Assembly (NCBI GenBank): GCA_903929895.1
Contig: CAIYWM010000460.1
Location: forward strand, 1 to 6,312
DNA: 6,312 bases
Direction: 5' to 3'
DNA from: an uncultured Alphaproteobacteria bacterium
Lineage (GTDB): Bacteria > Pseudomonadota > Alphaproteobacteria > Reyranellales > Reyranellaceae
Both the position numbers and the translations under genes were made by a program. This document shows positions 1-6,312 of this stretch, in pieces. The notes beneath the pieces were generated by a model. That model saw nothing but the letters and a program-made list of their open reading frames with translations. It did not search any database and was not told the origin of the DNA. Every line of letters begins with the position of its first letter. The stretch's first letter is position 1.

Positions 1-1113
<1,113 letters not shown>

Positions 1114-1239
1114 CGTGCGGGGTTTCCCTGATTTTTGTGCCGCTCTTATAGCACGGCGGCCGATGCCCGCCCTAGTGCGCGGCGGCGCAGTCCCATGCGT
1201 GCTTCCTCACCGCGAGAAAATAGTATAGGGGGGTATACT
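1114..1239. other. Divergent intergenic region between the Trm112-like gene and dmeR
   Basis: These 126 bases separate two divergent operons. The right end holds the palindromic operator. On the minus strand TATAAG (1150 down to 1145) is the best -10-like hexamer for the leftward operon, with no recognisable -35 at the proper distance, so I give it only weak support. On the plus strand TAGTAT (1221-1226) could act as a -10 inside the operator, which would put the transcript start in or just after the G-tract and leave a very short leader; again no good -35 is seen. I found no open reading frame or RNA structure of note in the rest. Confidence 0.5.
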
Positions 1240-1241
1240 AT
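1220..1241. promoter_or_regulatory. Predicted DmeR operator (perfect inverted repeat around a G6 tract)
   Basis: ATAGTATA (1220-1227), GGGGGG (1228-1233), TATACTAT (1234-1241): two perfect 8-base arms around six G. AT-rich inverted repeats flanking a single G/C tract are the known type-1 operator architecture of the RcnR/FrmR branch of the CsoR family; the E. coli RcnR site has TACT and AGTA arms around G6. The site abuts a gene of that family, so autoregulation is the natural reading. It overlaps the dmeR start codon (1240-1242), and its G-tract is also the only Shine-Dalgarno-like sequence, 6 bases ahead of the ATG. A bound repressor would cover promoter-proximal DNA. The sequence pattern is certain; binding is inferred. 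Confidence 0.85.
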
Positions 1242-1515
1242 GGCTCATCTTCAGAAGAACAAGGCCCGGCTGATGGCGCGGGTTCGACGGATCGCCGGAC
1301 AGATGGCGGCGATCGAGAAGGCGATCGAGCAGGAGGCGGATTGTTCCTTGGTCCTGCAACAGGTTGCGGGTGCGCGGGGCGCGCTCAACGGGCTGATGGG
1401 CGAGCTGATCGAGGATCACGTCCGCGAGCATGTCGCGCGGCCGGGGCTCGACGCCACGGCGCGCGCGGCCGGTGCCGAGGAACTCATCGCCGTCGTTCGC
1501 CGCTACGCCAAGTGA
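1240..1515 (+). CDS. dmeR: DmeR: RcnR/CsoR-family nickel/cobalt-responsive transcriptional repressor
   Basis: A 91-residue all-helical metal sensor of the CsoR/RcnR family, a cytoplasmic tetramer that binds DNA without metal and lets go when metal binds. Family stretches are RVRRIAGQMAAIEKAI (14-29), DCSLVLQQVAGARGALNGLM (34-53) and the closing VVRRYAK. All four nickel/cobalt ligands known for E. coli RcnR fall at identical positions: H3, C35, H60 and H64. Formaldehyde sensors of the FrmR type keep C35 but, as I recall, lack the H3/H64 combination, which favours a metal sensor. The downstream dmeF supports the same reading, matching dmeRF operons reported in Rhizobium and Agrobacterium. The start at 1240 is chosen because it yields MAHLQ with H3 in register and follows the G-tract ribosome-binding site; an in-frame upstream ATG at 1135 would add 35 unrelated residues. 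First gene of a three-gene rightward run, 10 bases before dmeF. Confidence 0.9.
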   Translation: MAHLQKNKARLMARVRRIAGQMAAIEKAIEQEADCSLVLQQVAGARGALNGLMGELIEDHVREHVARPGLDATARAAGAEELIAVVRRYAK

Positions 1516-1525
1516 CGACGATACC

Positions 1526-2437
1526 ATGACATCGCAATCGGAGGCCCGCTCGCTGTCCCACGATCACGTGTTCCTCGGCGAGCGCCACGATGAAAATGCA
1601 CGGCGCACGCTCTGGGTCGTCGGGCTGACCGCGCTGATGATGGTGGGCGAGATCGCCGCCGGCATCGTTTTCAATTCGATGGCCCTGCTCGCCGATGGCT
1701 TCCACATGGCCACCCATGCCGGCGCGCTTGCCGTGGCGGCCGGCGCCTACGCCTTCGCGCGGCGACATGCCGCCGATCGACGGTTCAGCTTCGGGACGGG
1801 CAAGGTCGGTGACCTCTCGGGCTTCGCGTCGGCTCTGGTCGCGCTGGGAATCGCCGTCGAATCCATCGGACGCCTCTTCGATCCCTCGCCCGTGGCCTTC
1901 GGCGAGGCGACCCTCGTCGCCATCGTGGGGCTGGTCGTGAACGTGGCCAGCGTAGTCCTGCTGTCGGGCGGGCACAGTCATAGCCACGACCACGACCCTC
2001 ATCATGATCATGGACATCATCATGACGCCCATCACGACAACAATCTCCGCTCGGCGTTCGCCCACGTCGTGGCGGATGCGCTGACCTCCGTCCTGGCGAT
2101 CGTGGCCCTGGTGGCCGGACGCTATCTCGGCTGGGTCTGGCTCGATCCCGTGATGGGGATCGTCGGCGGCGTCGTGATCGCCGTCTGGGCGTGGAACCTG
2201 CTGCGCGACACGGCCGCCGTGCTGCTCGACACGAGCGATCCTCATCTGGAAGCCGAGGTGCGTGAACAGGTCGAGGGACCGGGCGACGCGCGCATCACCG
2301 ATCTCCACATCTGGCGGATCGGTCCCGGTGCCCATGCCGCGATCGTCAGCGTCGCCGGCACCGCGGATCGCGAGGCCATTCGCGAACGCCTCGTGCCGGT
2401 CCACGAACTCGCGCATGTGACGATCGAAACCCGATGA
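1526..2437 (+). CDS. dmeF: DmeF: cation diffusion facilitator, nickel/cobalt efflux transporter
   Basis: A 303-residue inner-membrane CDF transporter that exports divalent cations in exchange for protons. Six membrane segments are apparent at about 28-50, 52-76, 95-118, 127-148, 175-200 and 205-229, followed by a short cytoplasmic domain (230-303). The transport site is HMATH in segment 2 (H60, H64, with D57 just before) and HVVAD in segment 5 (H180, D184). A cytoplasmic loop between segments 4 and 5 (150-171) has 12 His and 5 Asp, a typical metal-collecting loop. FGTGKVGDLSGF (89-100) and DLHIWRIGPG in the C-terminal domain match the DmeF-type branch. The start at 1526 gives MTSQSE and the conserved DHVFLGERHDEN region; the frame extends upstream inside dmeR but that part is not conserved-looking. 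Placement 10 bases after dmeR implies co-transcription and metal induction. Cobalt and nickel are inferred from DmeR and family; zinc or cadmium cannot be excluded. Confidence 0.93.
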   Translation: MTSQSEARSLSHDHVFLGERHDENARRTLWVVGLTALMMVGEIAAGIVFNSMALLADGFHMATHAGALAVAAGAYAFARRHAADRRFSFGTGKVGDLSGFASALVALGIAVESIGRLFDPSPVAFGEATLVAIVGLVVNVASVVLLSGGHSHSHDHDPHHDHGHHHDAHHDNNLRSAFAHVVADALTSVLAIVALVAGRYLGWVWLDPVMGIVGGVVIAVWAWNLLRDTAAVLLDTSDPHLEAEVREQVEGPGDARITDLHIWRIGPGAHAAIVSVAGTADREAIRERLVPVHELAHVTIETR

Positions 2438-2482
2438 GTCATGCTTGGGTCCGAAAAGCCGAAATCGATCGAGGATCTGGCA

Positions 2483-3397
2483 ATGGACCGTGACAGCGAG
2501 ACCGCCGCCATCAAGGGTGTGGCCTATATGGACGGGCGCTGGATGCAGCTGTCGGAGGCTGCGGTCCCGATCCTCGACCGTGGCTTCGTCCGCTCCGATG
2601 CGACCTACGATGTGGCCCATGTCTGGAAGGGACGCTTCTTCCGGCTGATGGATCATGTCGAGCGCTTCCAGGCGTCGATGGCAGGCCTCCGCATGTCGCT
2701 GCCGCTGACGGCGCAGCAGATCGCGGACATCATGATCGAGTGCGCCAGCCGGTCGGGCCTGCGCGATGCCTACGTGCAGGTGACCTGTACCCGAGGGCTG
2801 CCGCCGGTCGGCACGCGCGACCCGCGCCTGTGCCGCAACCGCCTCTATGCCTTCGCGCAGCCCTTCGTCTGGATTGCCGACGAGGCCCAGCGGCGCGACG
2901 GCCTGCGCATGATCCTGTCGCATACCCAGCGCATTCCGCCGGAGTCGCTCGACCAGAGGATCAAGAACTTCCACTGGCTCGACCTGACGATGGGAGTCTT
3001 CGAGGCCTATGACCGCGATGCCACCATCGCGCTGCTGCCGGCCGCCGACGGCACGGTGACCGAGGGGCCGGGCTTCAACGTCTTCGTCGTCCGCAACGGC
3101 GTGCTCGCCACGCCGGCACGCGGCCTGTTCGAGGGCATGACGCGCCGTACGGTGATGGAGATCGCCGAGGCGCTCCAGATGCGCGTCGAGGTGCGACCGG
3201 TGGAGGCGCACGAGGTGGCCGAGGCGGACGAGATCTTCATCAGCAGCACGGCCGGCGGCATCATGCCGGTCGTGAATTACGAAGGCCGTCCCATCGGCGA
3301 CGGCCGGCCGGGCGCGCTGACGCGCCGCATCGAGGAACTCTATTGGGCGCGACACGAGGAGCCGGCGCTGTCGACTCCCGTGCCCTACGGCGACTGA
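2483..3397 (+). CDS. Fold-type IV PLP aminotransferase, (R)-selective amine transaminase-like
   Basis: A 304-residue class IV aminotransferase. The PLP lysine is K161 in QRIKNFHWLDL, the pyridine-contacting glutamate is E194 in TEGPGFNVFVV, and the phosphate-binding loop is SSTAGGIMP (254-262). KNFHWLDL, TEGPGFN, GMTRRTV, TAGGIMP and the PIGDGRPGALT tail look, from memory, far more like (R)-amine:pyruvate transaminases (Arthrobacter, Mycobacterium and Aspergillus enzymes) than like branched-chain aminotransferase IlvE. The substrate-shaping segment DRGFVRSDATYDV (32-44) has R37 where those enzymes mostly have His, and AYVQVTCTRG differs from them too, so D-amino acids or keto-acid/amine mixtures are also possible. 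The ATG at 2483 is chosen because GAGGA stands 7 bases upstream; an ATG at 2441 would add 14 residues without a good ribosome-binding site. It lies 45 bases after dmeF on the same strand and may be read through from the metal-responsive promoter. The native substrate is unknown. Confidence 0.88.
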   Translation: MDRDSETAAIKGVAYMDGRWMQLSEAAVPILDRGFVRSDATYDVAHVWKGRFFRLMDHVERFQASMAGLRMSLPLTAQQIADIMIECASRSGLRDAYVQVTCTRGLPPVGTRDPRLCRNRLYAFAQPFVWIADEAQRRDGLRMILSHTQRIPPESLDQRIKNFHWLDLTMGVFEAYDRDATIALLPAADGTVTEGPGFNVFVVRNGVLATPARGLFEGMTRRTVMEIAEALQMRVEVRPVEAHEVAEADEIFISSTAGGIMPVVNYEGRPIGDGRPGALTRRIEELYWARHEEPALSTPVPYGD

Positions 3398-3405
3398 CGA
3401 TCAGT
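3393..3405. other. Small inverted repeat at convergent stop codons
   Basis: ACTGA (3393-3397), loop CGA, TCAGT (3401-3405). The TGA stop codons of the transaminase and the Lon-domain gene each lie in one arm. There is no T-tract on either side, and a 5-base stem is too weak for an ordinary intrinsic terminator, so I list it only because it is the whole space between two converging operons. It may simply result from both genes ending in ACTGA. Confidence 0.4.
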
Positions 3406-4129
3406 TCGTGCGGCCGGGTGGCGTGTCCGAGGGGTCGCCGAAGGCGCTCATTTCGAGGAAGGCGATCAGCAGCTTGGCGCGCGCCGTGCAGTCGGCGGCC
3501 TCCAGCAGCGCCTGCTTTTCGGCCGGACCGAAGGGCAGCACCATCGACAGCGAGCTGACGAGGTTTGCGTCCGCCGCCTTGTTCACGGCGTCCCAGTCGG
3601 TCGAGAGCTGGCGGCCGCGGAAGAAGGCGGCGAGCGCCGCCATCAGCCGGTCACGGTCGAGGTCGACGACGTCGTCGGCATGGTCGAGATCGGCGCGATA
3701 GGGCGAGAAGACCGAGGAGACGCGGCGGTAGCCGCCCTGGGCGAGGTCGAGTTCGCGCACGATGTCGAAGCGGCACACGCCGCTCAGCACCAGCATCAGC
3801 CGCCCGTCCTCGGTCTCGTTGAAGTTGGTGATGCGTCCGGCGCAGCCGACCCGGTGCACCTTGGGGCGACCGTCGTCGGACGGCATGCCGTCGCCCGCGA
3901 ACCCGCCAGGCTGAACCGGCTGCACCATGCCGATCATGCGCGAACCGGCCAGTGCATCGGAAATCATCGCGAGGTAGCGCGGCTCGAAGATGTTGAGCGG
4001 CAGCTTGCCGCCGGGCAGCAGCAGCACGCCCGACAGCGGAAAGATCGGCAGCGTCTCGGGAAGCTGCTCGAAGGTCGGCTCGAACGGATTGCGCGCCGGC
4101 CTCTGCGAGGAGCGCGCCTCGTCGCTCAT
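3401..4129 (-). CDS. Lon protease substrate-binding (LON-N) domain protein, stand-alone
   Basis: A 242-residue soluble protein that matches the N-terminal substrate-recognition domain of Lon protease. LPIFPLSGVLLLPGGKLPLN (27-46) followed by IFEPRY is the family's opening signature; a core containing MIGMVQP, GCAGRI and RLMLVLSGVCRF follows. There is no AAA+ ATPase and no serine-lysine protease domain, so it is not Lon itself, and the roughly 210-240-residue length is normal for the stand-alone family. Its partner is unknown; binding unfolded or degradable proteins is the usual inference. Its start codon overlaps the stop of cnoX in an ATGA (4126-4129), suggesting translational coupling, and pairing with a chaperone-thioredoxin supports a protein-quality role. 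The N-terminal 20 residues (Ser/Arg/Pro-rich) look disordered. It ends three bases from the stop of the convergent transaminase. Confidence 0.92.
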   Translation of the reverse strand: MSDEARSSQRPARNPFEPTFEQLPETLPIFPLSGVLLLPGGKLPLNIFEPRYLAMISDALAGSRMIGMVQPVQPGGFAGDGMPSDDGRPKVHRVGCAGRITNFNETEDGRLMLVLSGVCRFDIVRELDLAQGGYRRVSSVFSPYRADLDHADDVVDLDRDRLMAALAAFFRGRQLSTDWDAVNKAADANLVSSLSMVLPFGPAEKQALLEAADCTARAKLLIAFLEMSAFGDPSDTPPGRTN

Positions 4130-5058
4130 GAAAACAAGATGGTCGAAAGCCGCTTCCGGCCGTCGACCGAGATGGGATCGGTGAAGCCCAGCGCCTCGAA
4201 GAACTTCAGGAGTTGCTGGCGCGCGGCGGCCTCGTTCCAGGCGCGGTCGGCCTTGATCATGGCGAGCAGCTCGTCGACGGCTTCCTGCTTCTGGTTGCCG
4301 GCCCAGTAGGCCATGGCGAGGTCGAGACGGGTCTGGAAGTCCTTCGGATCGGCCTCGGCCTTCGCCTTGAGGTCAGGGATCGGGCCGGCATCCTTGGCCT
4401 TCTCGGCGAGATCGATGGCCGCCTGGGCGGCCACGACGTCGGCGCCGGTGCGTTCCTTGGCCGGGATCTGCTCGAGCAGTTCCTTGGCCTGTTCGACATC
4501 GCCGAGCGAGACTTGGTAACGCGCGAGGCCGGCCAGGGCCACGACGTTGGTCGGCTCGAGGCCCAACACCTCGCTGTAGAGCTGCGCGGCGGTATCCATG
4601 TCGTTCTGCGCGACCGCGGCCTTGGCCTGCTCGAGCAGTTCGGCCAGCTCCGCGGCCGCGGGATCGCCGGTGGCGCCGCCGGAAGCCTGGATGAGGCGCG
4701 CGACGAATTCCTTCAGCTGGCTCTCGGGCACCGCGCCCATGAAGCCGTCGACCGGGCGTCCGCCGAAGAAGGCGTAGACGGCCGGGATCGACTGGATGCG
4801 CAGCTGCTGGGCCAGCATCTGGTTCTTGTCGATGTCGATCTTGACCAGCTTGACCGCGCCCTTGGCCTCCTTGACGACCTTCTCGATCATCGGCTGGAGC
4901 GTCTTGCACGGCCCGCACCACGGCGCCCAGAAATCGACGATCACCGGTACCGTGCGCGAGGCTTCGAGCACGTCCTTGGCGAACTTCGTCTGGTCGCTGT
5001 CCTTGATCAGGTCGGCGGGGGCAGCCTGCGGCGCGGCGCCCTGCAGCATCGTTTCCAT
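4126..5058 (-). CDS. cnoX: CnoX/YbbN: thioredoxin-TPR chaperedoxin
   Basis: A 310-residue cytoplasmic protein with a thioredoxin domain (about 15-125) and a tetratricopeptide region (about 135-300). The redox site is FWAPWCGPCKTL with C48 and C51, and the cis-proline is P92 in IQSIPAVYAF. The C-terminal part ends in helical repeats including LDLAMAYWAGNQKQEAVDEL. CnoX holds stress-damaged, oxidation-prone proteins and hands them to GroEL or DnaK. The E. coli form has lost the first cysteine, whereas the Caulobacter form keeps a working CxxC as here, so I expect real disulfide activity. The ATG at 5058 is preferred: GAGG lies 4 bases before it and family-like MLQG follows shortly after. Starting at 5127 would add 23 unrelated residues, and the ATG at 5049 is a weaker option, with that GAGG 13 bases upstream. 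It overlaps the Lon-domain gene by four bases. No dependable promoter is visible in the 80-base gap upstream. Confidence 0.93.
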   Translation of the reverse strand: METMLQGAAPQAAPADLIKDSDQTKFAKDVLEASRTVPVIVDFWAPWCGPCKTLQPMIEKVVKEAKGAVKLVKIDIDKNQMLAQQLRIQSIPAVYAFFGGRPVDGFMGAVPESQLKEFVARLIQASGGATGDPAAAELAELLEQAKAAVAQNDMDTAAQLYSEVLGLEPTNVVALAGLARYQVSLGDVEQAKELLEQIPAKERTGADVVAAQAAIDLAEKAKDAGPIPDLKAKAEADPKDFQTRLDLAMAYWAGNQKQEAVDELLAMIKADRAWNEAAARQQLLKFFEALGFTDPISVDGRKRLSTILFS

Positions 5059-5138
5059 GGGTCCTCGAGCGGAATTGGGTGTTCGGCTGCAATGTGGCGT
5101 CGGCCCCCCCGGGAAGCAAGGGGCCACACCGATCCGCT
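5059..5138 (-). other. Intergenic gap upstream of cnoX with a GC hairpin
   Basis: 80 bases between the DUF962 gene and cnoX. GGCCCC (5102-5107) can pair with GGGGCC (5120-5125) around a 12-base loop, but no T-tract follows on the minus strand. A TTGCTT then 17 bases then CACATT on the minus strand has promoter spacing but only half of each consensus. Whether cnoX has its own promoter here is open. Confidence 0.35.
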
Positions 5139-5474
5139 CTAGGGGGCGCGGACCTGGTGTTTCATCAACTCGTCACCGAGCCGGCCGGTGAGGAAGAGGC
5201 CGCACATCCTGTAATCGCTGATCAGCGACCAGACCGGCGCCTCGAAGGTGGCAGGCCGGTTCTTCTCGATGAAGAAATGGCCGAACCAGGCCGGTCCATA
5301 GCCGAACACGGGGACTCCCAGCAGCCACCACCAGTTCTGCGACGCGATCGCCCAGATCAGAAGGGCTGCGGACGCGATGGTGCCGACATAGTGGACCGCG
5401 CGCGTCGACGGCTTTGCGTGCTCGCGCAGATAGAAGGGCCAGAACTCGGCGTAGGTCCGGAAGCGGGAGGCCAT
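5139..5474 (-). CDS. DUF962 / Mpo1-like small membrane protein
   Basis: A 111-residue protein of the DUF962 (YGL010w/Mpo1-like) family. Two hydrophobic stretches, about 30-47 and 48-68, predict membrane insertion. Family features are the histidines H19 in [12 protein letters not shown]28 in VHYVGT and H66 in [14 protein letters not shown], and the closing [11 protein letters not shown]. Yeast Mpo1 is an iron-dependent dioxygenase that shortens 2-hydroxy fatty acids by alpha-oxidation, with conserved histidines as likely iron ligands. Whether bacterial members do this is not known to me, but the adjacent CoA-transferase upstream makes a lipid or acyl-chain role conceivable. It starts 9 bases after the CoA-transferase stop with no strong ribosome-binding site, so it is probably in the same transcript. 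Family confidence is high; function is open. Confidence 0.87.
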   Translation of the reverse strand: MASRFRTYAEFWPFYLREHAKPSTRAVHYVGTIASAALLIWAIASQNWWWLLGVPVFGYGPAWFGHFFIEKNRPATFEAPVWSLISDYRMCGLFLTGRLGDELMKHQVRAP

Positions 5475-5483
5475 CCGGAGAGC

Positions 5484-6312
5484 CTACCCCAAGGCGCCGG
5501 ACTTTTTGAGGGCGTCGATTTCGGCCTCGCTGAAGCCGGTCTCGCGCAGCACCTCGTCATTGTGCTGCCCGACCTCGGGGGGCGGGCCGGCGGTGCGCGG
5601 CGTGGCGAAGCCCAGGCGGATCGGCGTGTTGACGGTGCGCGGGATCGCGGGATTGGTCGTGTCGGCGAAGATGCCGGCATGCTCGGCCTGCTCGTCGTCG
5701 ATCACGTCGGCCAGCCGTCCGATGACCCCGAAGGGAATGCCGGTGCCGGACAGGCGCTTCTCCCAGTCGGCATAGAGACGCGCGGCGAACACCGGGGCCA
5801 GCAGGTCGTGCAGTTCCTGCGCGTGCGCGCGCCGCTCCGGCCGTCCGGTGAAGCGTGGGTCCGCCATCAGGTCGGGCCGCTCGATGATGTCGCAGAACGT
5901 GGCCCACAGCCGGTCGTCGCGGACCATCAGGAGCTGCAGCCAGCGATCGTCCTTGGTGCGGTAGAGGTTGGTCAGCGCGTTGCGTGGTCTGTCGGGCGGC
6001 GGGCGGACCGGCAGCTGCGCGCCGATCAGCGCGCCGGCGGCCGTGGTTCCGTTGGCCCAGACGCCGTTGGCGTAAAGCGAGGTGCCGACCCAGCCGCCCT
6101 TGCCGGTCTGGTCGCGCCGCCGCAGGCCCATCAGGATCGCCGCGACCAGTGTCATGGCGGTGGCGCGGTCGCCCTGTGCCGGCAGCGAGACGCCCGGCGG
6201 GCCGCCGTCGTAGCGCCCCGCATCGAGGATGCCGGAGCGGCCGAAATAGGCGGTGATGTCGAAGCCCGGCCGGTCGCGGTCGGGGCCGGTCTCGCCGTAG
6301 CCGGTGAGCGAG
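5484..6312 (-). CDS. Class III (CaiB/BaiF-type) CoA-transferase, C-terminal part (5' end outside window)
   Basis: 275 residues are visible, open to the right edge; roughly the first 120-140 residues of a normal 390-410-residue enzyme are missing. The visible part starts SLTGYGETGPDRDRPGFDIT, the family's fixed segment, then AYFGRSG. The catalytic aspartate should be that of QGDRATAM (codon at 6168-6170), aligned with the GDS motif of formyl-CoA transferase; it becomes an acyl-CoA mixed anhydride during CoA transfer. LRRRDQTGKGGWVGTSLYANG is the next conserved block, followed by NLYRTKDDRWLQL and a C-terminal QHNDEVLRETGFSEAEID, all usual. An ATG at 6155 lies inside the conserved core and is not the true start. 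These enzymes move CoA between carboxylic acids such as carnitine, oxalate, succinate or aryl acids; the substrate cannot be told here. It leads directly into the DUF962 gene. Confidence 0.92.
   Translation of the reverse strand, partial: SLTGYGETGPDRDRPGFDITAYFGRSGILDAGRYDGGPPGVSLPAQGDRATAMTLVAAILMGLRRRDQTGKGGWVGTSLYANGVWANGTTAAGALIGAQLPVRPPPDRPRNALTNLYRTKDDRWLQLLMVRDDRLWATFCDIIERPDLMADPRFTGRPERRAHAQELHDLLAPVFAARLYADWEKRLSGTGIPFGVIGRLADVIDDEQAEHAGIFADTTNPAIPRTVNTPIRLGFATPRTAGPPPEVGQHNDEVLRETGFSEAEIDALKKSGALG

Noticed and set aside
1234..1239. TATACT as the dmeR -10 box
   Set aside because: It would start the transcript after the dmeR ATG and no -35 lies at the right distance, although the hexamer itself is near consensus.
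1240..1515. Identification of the regulator as FrmR (formaldehyde sensor) or CsoR (copper sensor)
   Set aside because: The H3/C35/H60/H64 set and the adjacent CDF exporter fit RcnR/DmeR; no frmA-type dehydrogenase or copper ATPase is present.
1973..2043. Repetitive CAT/CAC/GAC tract, considered as a tandem repeat or array
   Set aside because: It is in frame within dmeF and encodes the expected metal-binding His/Asp loop; there are no regular repeat units or spacers.
1484..3355. Very long open frame (623 codons) on the minus strand opposite dmeF and the transaminase
   Set aside because: It is antisense to two clearly recognised proteins, has low-complexity Arg/His/Asp-rich content with no recognisable domain, and is the expected by-product of GC-rich third positions.
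2483..3397. Annotation as branched-chain aminotransferase IlvE
   Set aside because: The lysine loop, pocket segments and C-terminal tail resemble amine transaminases more than the GxYK-type region of IlvE.
5102..5125. GC-rich hairpin as an intrinsic terminator
   Set aside because: The stem is only 6 bases with a 12-base loop and no T-tract follows on either strand.
4213..5142. 309-codon plus-strand open frame opposite cnoX
   Set aside because: Its Gly/Leu/Asp-rich translation mirrors the cnoX codons and has no family resemblance.
6153..6155. ATG as the start of the CoA-transferase gene
   Set aside because: The frame stays open to the window edge and the upstream residues carry the family's conserved GYGETGP and catalytic GD segment.

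Overview
The window is GC-rich, densely packed chromosomal DNA that reads as an alphaproteobacterium. I infer a Rhodospirillales- or Rhizobiales-like soil or water bacterium; the genus cannot be fixed from the sequence. The grounds are strong GC bias, tightly spaced genes with ATGA stop/start overlaps, an alphaproteobacterial CnoX/YbbN with an intact CGPC site, a Trm112-like protein without the zinc cysteines, and a DmeR-DmeF pair of the kind described in rhizobia. I see no RNA gene, insertion sequence, CRISPR array or phage gene, and no non-coding gap over about 130 bases.

Layout, left to right. (1) A leftward operon at 1-1113: a Trm112/UPF0434-like protein, a DUF971 protein sharing an ATGA with it, and the N-terminal half of a PhzS-like FAD monooxygenase cut by the left edge. 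(2) A divergent 126-base gap (1114-1239) ending in a perfect 8+6+8 palindrome whose centre is six G. It is the likely operator of the next operon and physically overlaps the start codon of that operon's first gene. (3) A rightward operon at 1240-3397: dmeR (RcnR/CsoR-family metal sensor with all four RcnR-type nickel/cobalt ligands), dmeF (cation diffusion facilitator with a histidine-rich loop), and a fold-type IV aminotransferase most like (R)-selective amine transaminases. (4) A convergent junction with only three bases between stop codons. (5) A leftward series at 3401-6312: a class III CoA-transferase (N-terminus off the right edge), a DUF962/Mpo1-like membrane protein, then after 80 bases cnoX, which shares an ATGA with a Lon-substrate-binding-domain protein.

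How they work together. DmeR and DmeF form a self-contained nickel/cobalt resistance circuit: apo-DmeR should sit on the palindrome and block transcription, probably also hiding the ribosome-binding site, and metal binding should release it so that DmeF exports the ion. The transaminase lies 45 bases downstream on the same strand and may be co-transcribed; a link to metals is not evident. CnoX, the Lon-domain protein and the Trm112 protein are protein-quality and translation-related genes that, as I recall, are often neighbours in alphaproteobacteria. Here the dmeR-dmeF-transaminase block seems to sit between the two halves of that neighbourhood. Nothing in the window is clearly a wholly new system. 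The most distinctive points are the operator that is also the translation start, the amine-transaminase-like enzyme behind a metal-efflux pair, and the apparent insertion into a conserved neighbourhood.
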